Source: Fictibacillus nanhaiensis (GTDB lineage Bacteria; Bacillota; Bacilli; Bacillales; Fictibacillaceae). From it: a stretch of DNA of 64,000 nt. The DNA is taken from assembly GCF_023715445.1 (NCBI RefSeq), contig NZ_JAMBOD010000002.1:124001-188000 (forward strand), read 5' to 3'. Of the stretch, positions 1 to 8,900 are shown piece by piece. How positions within the stretch are numbered: position 1 is the stretch's first letter; each line of letters starts with the position of its first letter. The notes under the pieces were generated by a model. The model was given only the letters and a program-made list of their open reading frames with translations. It ran no database searches and was not told the DNA's origin. Both the position numbers and the translations under genes were made by a program.

Positions 1-623
1 AATTCATAGTCAGTCTTAGATGTATTTAACTGCATGGTTGGAAAGTTGGTTAAGCCAGTGATCTGGATTCCCGGCAACGTTTGGATTTCTTTTGCAGCAG
101 CTTCTAATTCAGCAAGAGGAATACCGCCAAATTGCCCTGGGTAAATAAGATCGCTCTCACCAATCACTCGTAGAATCACATCTTGTTTAATACCAAATTT
201 TTCTGCTTCACCAGATAACTGCAAGGCTTTTTCATAGGAAAAAAGAGTAATGACTTCTGGGCGTATTTCAGTTATGACCTTTTTCCACTGATGTTTTCCA
301 GGCTGAACGAGATGACCGATGTTTCCAATTTTACATTGATGTTCAATTAGGTTATTTGCTTCATCAATGTCTACAGCTACAGCTCGATCAATGCCGTTTT
401 GCTCGATGAATTTGCCGATAAAACCACTTCTGCCAATCTGCTTTGTCATATAATAAAGACTGATGTCATTCTCTTTTGCTGTTTCACTTAAGCTCTGAAC
501 ATTTAAAGAGAGGCTGTCCAAATCTATGACATATGTGTTAGGCGGTATCACACCATCTTGATGTAATTTAACTGCTGAACGAATTAATCTCGGGTTTCGT
601 TTTGCGGTCATCTGTAAAAACAT
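1..623 (-). CDS. yhfX: YhfX-like PLP-dependent alanine-racemase-fold protein (partial)
   Basis: About 207 N-terminal residues are visible and the gene runs off the left edge. The protein has the alanine-racemase N-terminal TIM-barrel style: an early 'YVIDLDSL' strand and 'YYMTKQIGR', whose lysine is the expected PLP-binding residue. It matches the YhfX branch of PLP enzymes encoded in yhf clusters; its substrate is not known to me. The ATG at 623 follows AAGGGG by about 12 nt and lies 7 nt after the yhfS stop, so it is the last visible gene of the yhf operon. In E. coli the neighbouring gene is yhfW, a phosphopentomutase-like gene, which could lie just outside the window. Confidence 0.85.
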   Translation of the reverse strand, partial: MFLQMTAKRNPRLIRSAVKLHQDGVIPPNTYVIDLDSLSLNVQSLSETAKENDISLYYMTKQIGRSGFIGKFIEQNGIDRAVAVDIDEANNLIEHQCKIGNIGHLVQPGKHQWKKVITEIRPEVITLFSYEKALQLSGEAEKFGIKQDVILRVIGESDLIYPGQFGGIPLAELEAAAKEIQTLPGIQITGLTNFPTMQLNTSKTDYE

Positions 624-630
624 GCTGTGC

Positions 631-1743
631 TCAACCCCTTATCTCTGTAAACACTTCTTTTAAAATTCGAATCACTGTATCTGCTGAAGACTTCATTGGA
701 TTAATGCGGATGCCATATTTTTTTAATTTCGGATCGCTCTCCATAAAGCCTCCTGATACACGATAGATCATCGGCAAAAGCTCATACTTAGACTCTGCTC
801 CTACTGGATACGTAGCAGCTCCATATGCTGATGCTTTAGCGATTACATCTTGTGCGATCGGTTCTACTAATTCCAGGATCACGTTTTTCGATTGCGAATT
901 TGTGATGTAAGCTTCCTTCACCATCGGAAGTTCATTTTGATTCAGCCTATTGCACAACAGCTCTACTTGCTCGTTTTGAATGGCAAGCATGACAGGTGCA
1001 AATACCATACTGCGCAATAGCTCATGTGCTTCATGACCTTGAACTTGGCCTCCGCCAGAGTAGTTTTGTTGATGGATTTGATCTACAAAACCACTGGAAC
1101 CAAGAATGACTCCGATTCCTTCAGGTCCCATCAATTTAAATCCGGAAAAAGTCGAGACATCTGCTCCATATTCAACGCCGATTCCTTTCATCTTCATTGC
1201 GCAATAGTTGTCATCGACAATGATACAAAGATCAGGGCGGATTTTTTTCACAATTTCTATTACATGTTTTAATGAGTACGTATCTGTTGGCTGCTGTCTC
1301 GCATGCTGTATATAGAAGACTTTGGATTCACGGTCAGTTTTGAGTATTTTCTCGAGCTCCTGTTCGTCATTGAAATCTGCAGGGCTTTGCTTTAGCCCCA
1401 TCAATCGAAAAGCACCTTTGGTTGTTGTATACATAGGTGCGGTATGTACGATGACTGAATCACCTGGTTCTACCACCATACTTAACGCAATCCGAATTGC
1501 ACCTGTGCCGCTCCCCCTTACTAACGCACATGCTTCTGCGTTAAAAGTCGAAGCTAAAACTTGTTCCACTAAGGCTGTCGTTTTTGGACGGTGGTGCTCA
1601 GGGTGAAGTCCTACATCTCCCGTTTCAAAGAAAGAATTATGCTTAAACACTTTTGTGACATCATCAAGCAGCTTAAACTGCAGTTCTGTTGCTTCCTGTA
1701 GCGATAAATTCTGCAGTATGGAGTCTGCGTACTTTTGTGTCAA
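631..1743 (-). CDS. yhfS: YhfS-like PLP-dependent aminotransferase-family protein
   Basis: This 370-residue fold-type I PLP enzyme resembles cysteine-desulfurase/aminotransferase proteins. It shows 'VRGSGTGAIRIAL' in the cofactor-binding region, 'IIVDDNYCAMK' with the pyridine-binding Asp, and 'STFSGFKLMGP', whose lysine should form the Schiff base. Only a TTG start (1743) fits: AAAGGGTG lies 8 nt upstream and the nearby ATG is followed at once by a stop. It sits 7 nt after php. The family is recognised from the yhf operon, but the reaction has not been established to my knowledge. Co-occurrence with a second PLP enzyme (YhfX) and a phosphotriesterase-like hydrolase suggests catabolism of an amino compound. 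Confidence 0.87.
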   Translation of the reverse strand: MTQKYADSILQNLSLQEATELQFKLLDDVTKVFKHNSFFETGDVGLHPEHHRPKTTALVEQVLASTFNAEACALVRGSGTGAIRIALSMVVEPGDSVIVHTAPMYTTTKGAFRLMGLKQSPADFNDEQELEKILKTDRESKVFYIQHARQQPTDTYSLKHVIEIVKKIRPDLCIIVDDNYCAMKMKGIGVEYGADVSTFSGFKLMGPEGIGVILGSSGFVDQIHQQNYSGGGQVQGHEAHELLRSMVFAPVMLAIQNEQVELLCNRLNQNELPMVKEAYITNSQSKNVILELVEPIAQDVIAKASAYGAATYPVGAESKYELLPMIYRVSGGFMESDPKLKKYGIRINPMKSSADTVIRILKEVFTEIRG

Positions 1744-1750
1744 TTTACAT

Positions 1751-2671
1751 TCACCCTTTCGTTCGTATGCTAAAGGCTTTCTGTGGATTTTTGACCAGCA
1801 GTTTATTAATTACGGTTTCATTCATTCCCTTTTGTCTTAACGCTGGTATAAACGTGCGCAGCACAACATCATACCCCTGGCCTCCAAAAGCACTCAAATG
1901 AGATTTCCGGGTCAAGTCGCTCGAAAGCAGAATTTGATCCTCAAATCCATTCTCTATAAAAGTGATAAGAGATGCTAATCGATCTTCATCACTTCGATAG
2001 TTCGTTTTCCCGATCGTATCGAGTGCAACAAATGCTCCGCCTGCTAAAACTTCAAGAACAGTTTCATCAGATGTGTTTAAATCCTGATGGCCAATAATTA
2101 CTTGATTTAGCGGCAGATTTTCTTTTTGAAACAACTCCACTTGTTCTAACGCACATGTTCCTAAAGTGGTATGTGTAGAGAGAGGAAGTCCCGATTGTTT
2201 AGCCGCTTCAACGGCACCATAAAACATCTCAATTTCGATAGGTTTAAATTCGTTTAAACTGCTTCCAATCTCCCCTATTACGCCAGGCTTGATCCCTGTA
2301 TCTTCAATACCATCTTCTATTTCTGTGAGCATCCATTCTGCCAGCTGATCACGGTTCCACGTTAATTTTCCATCTGGTATAAATGGATCTTTATAACACC
2401 CTGTACTTGCCACGATATGCAAATCCAACTTTCTGCTGATCTCTTGCAGCTTCGTTACATCACGACCCATACCATCGTTTGTTACTTCAATGATCGATTT
2501 TCCTCCAAGCATTTTAAACAGCTGAAGATCATCGATCACAGTCTCTAAATCTTGCAGTCTCGTATCTTCATCTTTTTTTATTCGACTTAAATCAACATAA
2601 AGGTGTTCGTGACAAGCACAAACACCTAATTGGTCTGAAGGAATCTTTCCTAAAACGGTTTGAACATACAT
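1751..2671 (-). CDS. php: Phosphotriesterase homology protein (PHP) metal hydrolase
   Basis: This 306-residue amidohydrolase-superfamily protein is of the phosphotriesterase/lactonase type. The metal ligands are visible: HxH in 'CACHEHLYVD', His in 'LSTHTTLG', His in 'IIGHQDLN' and Asp in 'LLSSDLTRK'. The bridging residue is Glu in 'GVIGEIGS', as in E. coli PHP, where carboxylated lysine is replaced by glutamate. The natural substrate is unknown. The gene sits 12 nt after yhfT and 7 nt before yhfS, so it is translated within the yhf operon. Length is normal for the family (about 290-310 residues). Confidence 0.93.
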   Translation of the reverse strand: MYVQTVLGKIPSDQLGVCACHEHLYVDLSRIKKDEDTRLQDLETVIDDLQLFKMLGGKSIIEVTNDGMGRDVTKLQEISRKLDLHIVASTGCYKDPFIPDGKLTWNRDQLAEWMLTEIEDGIEDTGIKPGVIGEIGSSLNEFKPIEIEMFYGAVEAAKQSGLPLSTHTTLGTCALEQVELFQKENLPLNQVIIGHQDLNTSDETVLEVLAGGAFVALDTIGKTNYRSDEDRLASLITFIENGFEDQILLSSDLTRKSHLSAFGGQGYDVVLRTFIPALRQKGMNETVINKLLVKNPQKAFSIRTKG

Positions 2672-2683
2672 TTCACTTCTCCC

Positions 2684-3982
2684 CTAACCAGCTGGTGGTG
2701 TAAACAGTCCTAAAAGCACGAGGATATTCCCGATAATACCTACAGCTATTGCTCCTACAGGGCCAACTGCCATCCGAACAATCGGTCTGCCTGCTGCTTC
2801 ATTGAGTAAATAGAAACCAGCGATTGCGAAGAAACCAAAGCCAGGTACGATGGCATTTGCCGCGTTTGCTCCACCAATTAAGAGCGCAACTTCTAACACG
2901 CGTGTCATCGCAGTACGAATATTCTCTCCGGAAGCCCGGATTCCAGGGTAGCGGTCTAATAGTTTAGCAAGCTGCGTTAACAGCATCACTTCAGCAAAGA
3001 TGATTACTGCACCAAGAATCGCTGCGATAACTGGGTTTGGTGTGAAAATCCCTGCTGCAAATACAAAGGTAAAACCTACCGGACCATAAACTCCAGTTGC
3101 GATCGCCGTACTCGCAATTAAAGGAACAAAGCCGATCGCTTTAGCTAGTGAAGCAATTCCACCTTCAGAGATTTTTCCTTCGGCCAAAAGATTTAATGAG
3201 ATTGGGTCACCAGCGATCAGCAATAGATTAGTAGCTGCTGCAACTAATGCTCCGCTTAGCATAAGAACCCAAACGTATTTTTTAATTTTTGCTACACGCT
3301 CGGTAAAAACGGTTGCAAGTGTTGATAGATTTTGTTCTTCTGATTTTTCACGGACAGCAAATGCGATTAAAAAGATCATACCTACAACTAGTGCAATTCC
3401 TTCAGGACTGAGTACAACTGGTGACCCGTCAATTTTGAGCAGCTGTTCTGTGTTTGAGAAAACGATGAGCTGACGGGCAATAGCTGCAGCCAGGAATGTG
3501 ATGATCCCTTTTTTAATACCAAATTGAAGCGCAATGGCTATTGCCGGGAACACCATAAAAGCAACAACTACTGGCTCACCAACTTTATTGAATCCATCAA
3601 CGAAATTCAGCGGAAGCATCTTGAATGCATCTACTACTGCTTGAAGTCCGAGGTAGATTCCGACTCCATAAAGCGCCCCTACAATACCAGCCAGAATGGC
3701 GTAAATCTTGCCTCTTTGAAAAGTTAGGCCGATAATATCTGTTCCAAGTAAAATACTGTGAATCAAGATAATACTTCCTGCAATCGAAATCGGAATGCCG
3801 AATCCGATAACGAGACCAAAACTCATTGCAAATGCCGTTACACCAAGCTCTTTACGGCTCATTCTGCCTTCCAAGTTCTCCGGAACAATAGGGCGCAGCC
3901 CATCATTAAAAACGGCTATTCCTAAGTTCGCCATCACAGCAGCCAATCCACCAATACAAGCCATTAGAATAATTTCTAACAT
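2684..3982 (-). CDS. yhfT: YhfT family polytopic membrane protein
   Basis: This 432-residue protein consists largely of hydrophobic segments, roughly 11-12 predicted transmembrane helices, with many Gly/Ala-rich stretches such as 'GGLAAVMANLGIAVF' and 'GVYGPVGFTFVFAAG'. It belongs to the YhfT family encoded between yhfU and php in yhf operons. It is probably the transporter for the operon's substrate, but that is inferred only from its membrane topology and position. It starts at an ATG behind a GGGGGAGGG-type ribosome-binding site and follows yhfU after 32 nt. Confidence 0.87.
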   Translation of the reverse strand: MLEIILMACIGGLAAVMANLGIAVFNDGLRPIVPENLEGRMSRKELGVTAFAMSFGLVIGFGIPISIAGSIILIHSILLGTDIIGLTFQRGKIYAILAGIVGALYGVGIYLGLQAVVDAFKMLPLNFVDGFNKVGEPVVVAFMVFPAIAIALQFGIKKGIITFLAAAIARQLIVFSNTEQLLKIDGSPVVLSPEGIALVVGMIFLIAFAVREKSEEQNLSTLATVFTERVAKIKKYVWVLMLSGALVAAATNLLLIAGDPISLNLLAEGKISEGGIASLAKAIGFVPLIASTAIATGVYGPVGFTFVFAAGIFTPNPVIAAILGAVIIFAEVMLLTQLAKLLDRYPGIRASGENIRTAMTRVLEVALLIGGANAANAIVPGFGFFAIAGFYLLNEAAGRPIVRMAVGPVGAIAVGIIGNILVLLGLFTPPAG

Positions 3983-4014
3983 TACAAAACCCTCCCCCTA
4001 AATGGTTAACCTAA

Positions 4015-4380
4015 CTAAACCTGTTGTTTCAGTAATGCGTCCATTAAATATTCAACTGCTTTTTCTTTGTGGTCCCCTGTGAACCCAAATGCTTTAGCAC
4101 CACTGCTCACGCTTTCTTCCACTTTTTCTTTTACTGGCGGCTTGCCTGGCATGGATATCGTTGCGCAATGCTGCTTCCCTAATAGAGCTATAGCCATAGC
4201 AAGCGCTCCTCCACCTCCTGTGTGACAAGCACCTACGTAATAATCAGCCCCTCCAGATTTAATGAGCATAGCGGCATCTAGATCGTTTTTTACCATGACT
4301 TCTACAGAATCACCCCCACACTTTTTAACAAGCTGTTCAATTTCTGCCTTATCTACCTGACCACCGACAACAATCTTCAA
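4015..4380 (-). CDS. yhfU: YhfU, DUF2620 family small soluble protein
   Basis: This 121-residue protein begins with 'MKIVVGGQVDKAEI' and has a glycine-rich 'GACHTGGGGALAMA' motif typical of DUF2620. There are no membrane segments. Its position next to yhfT suggests a soluble partner of that membrane protein, perhaps analogous to a small transporter subunit, but no function is established. The ATG at 4380 has AGAGGAGGAATTC upstream, a strong ribosome-binding site. It is 22 nt downstream of yhfY. Confidence 0.87.
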   Translation of the reverse strand: MKIVVGGQVDKAEIEQLVKKCGGDSVEVMVKNDLDAAMLIKSGGADYYVGACHTGGGGALAMAIALLGKQHCATISMPGKPPVKEKVEESVSSGAKAFGFTGDHKEKAVEYLMDALLKQQV

Positions 4381-4402
4381 AATGAATTCCTCCTCTATGT
4401 TT

Positions 4403-4747
4403 TTAAGCGGATAATACAGTTACAAAATGCATCAGTAAAAATTCTCTTTCCTCTTTCGGTAATGAGCTGCCCATCTCTCGTTCAATCCATTTAACACGCT
4501 GATTAGCTTCCTCAATACAGGATGAAGAGTAGATTTCATTCATGATTTCTTCTGGCGGAGGATAAAGCTCCTCGCTTCTTTCCATCCGTGTAACAGCCAT
4601 GGCTAGATGAGTGATGAGCATGGTATATTTTTTCTCGTTTTCTGGGGTGACGAATTTACTGATTGTCCTTTGACAGATTGATTCAGCTTGATGTGTAATA
4701 CTGTCAGCCGATCTTAAGATTTGAAGCCTTGTCTGTAATGCATTCAT
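4403..4747 (-). CDS. yhfY: YhfY, PRD-like regulatory protein
   Basis: This 114-residue helical protein resembles a single PTS regulation domain (PRD), as seen in E. coli YhfY. It has a conserved-looking 'LITHLAMAVTRM' helix with His and a C-terminal 'FLLMHFV' helix with another His. I place the start at ATG 4747 because AAGGTGG lies 5 nt upstream. A longer TTG-initiated form would begin inside that ribosome-binding site. Immediately upstream lies a copy of the 17-bp operator-like repeat also found before yhfZ. A role in phosphorylation-dependent regulation is likely but inferred. Confidence 0.8.
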   Translation of the reverse strand: MNALQTRLQILRSADSITHQAESICQRTISKFVTPENEKKYTMLITHLAMAVTRMERSEELYPPPEEIMNEIYSSSCIEEANQRVKWIEREMGSSLPKEEREFLLMHFVTVLSA

Positions 4748-4762
4748 TTCGTCCACCTTCAA

Positions 4763-4779
4763 TGTACAGTTTTTTGTAT
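4763..4779. promoter_or_regulatory. Candidate YhfZ operator, copy 2
   Basis: The 17-bp sequence TGTACAGTTTTTTGTAT occurs here, in the 53-bp gap between yhfZ and yhfY, and again identically at 5739-5755 before yhfZ. Two exact copies placed just upstream of two ribosome-binding sites in one operon suggest a regulator-binding site. The local GntR-type YhfZ is the obvious candidate. Confidence 0.6.
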
Positions 4780-4800
4780 TTTGATTTTATAAGGAAGCAT

Positions 4801-5727
4801 TTAATATTTGGGAATATGCTTTCCTTCCTCTACTTTACGTTGAGTTTCTTTTACTTGGTTTATCGATAAAAGATTTAGCAGGTATTCTAATTTCTTATTA
4901 CTTTTTCGGATGACACAAACTGCTTCAGTAATTTGCTCCTCTTTGTTTTTAGCAAGTTCAGAGGATAGTGGTGCCGTGTGATACATCTCAGAATCAATCT
5001 CATCCGTATTCCAGATCGCAGCATCGATAGATTTTGCTTTTAAGTGCTGCAGAAGATGCATATAGTTTAAATCGACGTATTCAACATCCAGATCCTTCGT
5101 TTCAGCCATCGTTAATGTTTTTTGATCTGTAGAAAAAGAATCGATTCCAATCTTCATTCCATTTTTAACTTTTTTATTTTTTGCATCAGCAAAAATCACG
5201 GCATGTTTGGATAGGTACGTATTTGTTCCAAACGCTAGCGCTATCTCTAGATCTTTATTTTCTTTAATAGCCTCCAGCGCAGAATACCTTGAAACGAGCG
5301 CGAAATCGTATCTTCCCTCTTTTACACCTTCAAGCCTCAGTTTTGCTCCCCTCATGAATGCAATATTAAGGTTTACATCTAATTTTTCAAATTCTGAGTT
5401 AAAGCCCGATGCCAGCCCTTCATATTTTTTGGAATAAGGCAAAGGCATGACACCTATAACCCTTGAGGTACCTGCATACTTCAAAAGACAAGGAACATCT
5501 TTTGCTCTTAAAAAAGTTCCCAGATGCCCTCTTGAATCTAATTTTATACAGGAGACTGATTCTAGATTTTTTAATGCCGTTTGGATTGTTCCCCTTCCGA
5601 CTTGGTATTTCTCAGCTAATTCACCAATCTTAGGGATTCTTTCATTCACATTAACAAAAAGTAATTCTTCAGCCATTTTTTGAAGAATAAGTACTTTTTT
5701 TGAATACAGTGGTTCATAGATTTCCAT
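4801..5727 (-). CDS. yhfZ: YhfZ, GntR-type transcriptional regulator of the yhf operon
   Basis: This 308-residue regulator has an N-terminal winged helix-turn-helix (about residues 15-60; 'IPKIGELAEKYQVGRGTIQ' is the HTH) followed by a periplasmic-binding-protein-like sensor domain ('IGVMPLPYSKKYEGLASGF', 'FALVSRYSALEAI'). The open frame extends to a TTG at 5841, but a promoter (-35 5791-5796, -10 5770-5775), a perfect cre and an operator-like repeat all fall inside that extension. I therefore place the start at ATG 5727. The resulting length is close to that of E. coli YhfZ. It probably senses the pathway's metabolite and controls its own operon. Confidence 0.86.
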   Translation of the reverse strand: MEIYEPLYSKKVLILQKMAEELLFVNVNERIPKIGELAEKYQVGRGTIQTALKNLESVSCIKLDSRGHLGTFLRAKDVPCLLKYAGTSRVIGVMPLPYSKKYEGLASGFNSEFEKLDVNLNIAFMRGAKLRLEGVKEGRYDFALVSRYSALEAIKENKDLEIALAFGTNTYLSKHAVIFADAKNKKVKNGMKIGIDSFSTDQKTLTMAETKDLDVEYVDLNYMHLLQHLKAKSIDAAIWNTDEIDSEMYHTAPLSSELAKNKEEQITEAVCVIRKSNKKLEYLLNLLSINQVKETQRKVEEGKHIPKY

Positions 5728-5738
5728 ATCATCACTCT

Positions 5739-5755
5739 TGTACAGTTTTTTGTAT
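5739..5755. promoter_or_regulatory. Candidate YhfZ operator, copy 1
   Basis: This 17-bp sequence, TGTACAGTTTTTTGTAT, is identical to the copy at 4763-4779. It lies between the predicted yhf promoter and the yhfZ start, just downstream of the expected transcription start. A bound protein here would block elongation or initiation. Confidence 0.6.
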
Positions 5756-5769
5756 ATTGCATCTCGTAC

Positions 5770-5796
5770 ATTATCACAATATGAAAGCGTTTTCAA
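5770..5796 (-). promoter_or_regulatory. yhf operon promoter overlapping a perfect cre site
   Basis: On the minus strand TTGAAA (5791-5796) and GATAAT (5770-5775) are 15 bp apart, with a TG two bases before the -10 that may compensate for the short spacer. The sequence TGAAAGCGTTTTCA (5782-5795, plus strand) matches the CcpA consensus WTGNAANCGNWNNCW fully and covers the -35. CcpA repression of the operon by preferred sugars is therefore likely. Confidence 0.7.
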
Positions 5797-5858
5797 TAAA
5801 ATGTTTGAAAATTCTATACTTTTTTCAACGAAGTTCGACAAAAGGTGCCTTCAAAAAA

Positions 5859-5889
5859 GATGCCACCGGGATTCTAACCCAGCAGCATC
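5859..5889 (-). terminator. Rho-independent terminator after the amylase gene
   Basis: On the minus strand a hairpin GATGC..GGG/CCC..GCATC with a 7-nt loop is followed by TTTTTT. It lies 16 nt beyond the amylase stop codon. Confidence 0.85.
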
Positions 5890-5904
5890 TCATCTTATCT
5901 TTTA

Positions 5905-8900
5905 CTAGTTTTTATTAATCGTCATCGTAATATTTTTCGTGTTCTTTGCGATTGAACCGCCGTCGTTTTTAAAGATCTCTGATTTATTTTCTTCAGACGG
6001 TTCGATGTGGATGTTCAGCTTGTTCTCTCCATCCTGTAAGTTCACGGTATGAGAGAACGTCATGTCATCGTTGATCGTGACCGCTTCACCGTTAATCGTC
6101 ATCACGCCTTCTTTAATCGCGTTCCCTTTTAGGGTGATCATGTCAGATGTTACACTTTGGCCGTCTGTATGTGATGTGACGACTACCGGCATGTCGATCC
6201 AGCGGAGGATCTTATCCTGAACGACCATCTCGTTGCCGCCTTGGTTCGTGACAACGAAGCTCAGGTCAGTTCCCGGAGCACCGTAGCCGTAGTAGCTCAC
6301 GTCATCATCGTTTGGGTTAGCCGGCGTATGATCAGCAAGTCCTTCTTGATCCCACGAGCTGTTTTTCACGTACTTGTACGTGATCACTTCGCCTTCTTGC
6401 GCTTCAAACGTGTATTCATAATCGTTTGTTACGGCACCGCCGCGCGTCATCTTCCACGCACCGGTGTTCCAACCGTTCTTGCTGCCTGGCATCGTGATGT
6501 CCACGCCTTGCGGGGTATACGCCGGTGCGTTCACTTTCATCGTCACTTTTACCATAACAAGGTCAGGCGTTACGGTTACTGCGTTCGACTTCACACTGTT
6601 ACCTGATTTGTCGTAGATATGCACTTCGTATGAATACGATTTGCCGTTTGTTACGTTCATGTCTTTGTATGTCGTTGCGTTCGTATCCAGAATTTGATCG
6701 ATCACTTCTCCATCGCGGACGATCGTGAACAGGTAAGGCTCGTTTGCCCCTTCAACAGACCACTTCAGGTTCACTTGTCCAGACTCTTGTGCTGGTTGTT
6801 CCAGCGATACAGAATCTGCAGGTGCTGTTGTGTCGTCACCTTTTGTGAACGTTACGGATTTTGTATCACCCGTTACCCACGTTCTGCCTAGGTCTGTTGA
6901 GAATGCGTAACGGTATTCGTATAGTCCTTCTTTAAACGGCAGGAAGGTGCCGCTGAAACTGTTAAATTCACCGTTTTGCGATGTGTAGTTTGATTTGTGC
7001 GATGTCCACGTGTCTTTGCCTGGTTCCTTCACTTGAAGTTCGGCTTGGAGACCTTCGGCTACGTCAGTTTCTGTTTCACCTTTTATAAAAATATCAGCTG
7101 AAACGTTTTGTGATTTAGAAAGATCGATTACACCGTCTTGAAGCTCCGTTACGTTTGCAATCTCATAGTTTCCGTCTTTTAGCTCCACATGCGGAATTGC
7201 TGCTTTTGACTCTGTTTTCACAGATTCGTTGTTGTCTTTATCGATGGCAACAACCGCGAAATAGTACTTGCGGCCGTTATCTAAACCTTCAATTTTGATC
7301 GAGTTTTCTTTTGTTTCGGTTACCTTTTCATAAAAAGCACCAGAGATCGTTGTTTGGTAGACTGCATAACCTCTCGCGTCACCTTCCCATGTTAGAGATA
7401 CAGAGTGGCTAGCTTCCGTTGCCCTCACGTTCGTTACCGCTTCAGGCTTCTTCAGGTTTTGCCCTTTGTCAGAAACAAGCATGCGTCCGCTCATCGCAGG
7501 AACCGTTACGGTCAGCTTTCCGTCTTTTACAGTTGCTTTGTATGTTTTATCGAGCTGATCTGTCAGCTTCACGTTGTTTACGATCAGCTTCTCCACATCA
7601 AATTCCACCGTTTTTTCTTCACTGCCGCGGTTCGTGATCACGACCGCTGCGTTCTTTTTGTCCGTACGTGTATATGCGAGCACATCTTTTTCAGCGTAAA
7701 GATGATTCAATTCGCCATAGCTGAACAGGTTATGATAGTCAGCACGCACTTTTCCGATCGCTTGATAATGCTTCACAAGGTCCTTATCTTCAGAACCCCA
7801 TGGATACGTTCTGCGGTCATCCGGATCTTTAGAGCCTGTAACACCCGCTTCATCTCCGTAATAAACAGTCGGCGCACCGGCATAACCCATTTGTAAAATT
7901 GCCGCAAGCTTCAAACGTTTCACACCAAGCTCATGGTTATAATTCGGGTCCAGCTCAGCACGCTCGTAAGAATCGGTTCCGTTTCCAAGCACGAATGCTG
8001 CACGTGGCGTATCGTGTGACCCCATCAAGTTCATCAGCGTGTAGAATGCCTCTTCTGGATAGTCTTCAAATACAGCGTTCAGCTGGTTTTCAGCACTCTT
8101 TGCGTTTCCGTTCTTTAAGTAGTCGATCATCGCACCTCGGAAACGATAGTTCATTACAGAATCGTAAAGATCGCCAAGGAAGTATTCAGACGCATCATCC
8201 CAGATCTCGCCAAGAATCAGCGGATCGTCCTTCTTGCCTTCCTTCAATTCATCACGGAACTCTCTCCAGAACTCGGTATCTACTTCGTTCGCCACATCCA
8301 AGCGCCAGCCGGAGGCCCCTCTGTCCAGCCAAGATTTTGCCGCAGAATCCTCGTCATACATGATGTAGTCTGCGAATGGTTTGTTGTTTAACTCAGAATC
8401 ATAGTCTACTGCTCCACCAGGAATCGATTTGATCTCCGGAAGTGAGTCGAATCCCCACCATGCCTGGTATTTATAGACACCGTTCACTTTGTCGTTCGCG
8501 ATGTTAAACCAGTTGTGGAAGCCATAAGAACTGAATTTTTGTCCTTCAGCTGTAAATTTTTCTGCTGTTTGTTTCTTTGCTTCTTCTTCTGTTAAGCCTT
8601 TTTCGTTCATTAAGTCATAGATGCTAGCCCAATATTCGTATGCACCTACCGTATCGTATTTTCCGTAACGGTCAAAATAGATCGAATCGTCACCCACGTG
8701 GTTGAACACGCCGTCTAAGATCAGGTGCATCTTGCGTTTTTTAAGCTCTTTTGTAAAAGCCTTAAATTCTTCAGGTGTCCCAAACATCGGATCCATCGCT
8801 TTGTAGTCTGTCGCATCGTATTTGTGGTTGGATGCAGCATGTGCGATCGGATTAAGGTAGAGCGTGTTCACGCCAAGAGACTGGATATAGTCCAGCTTCT

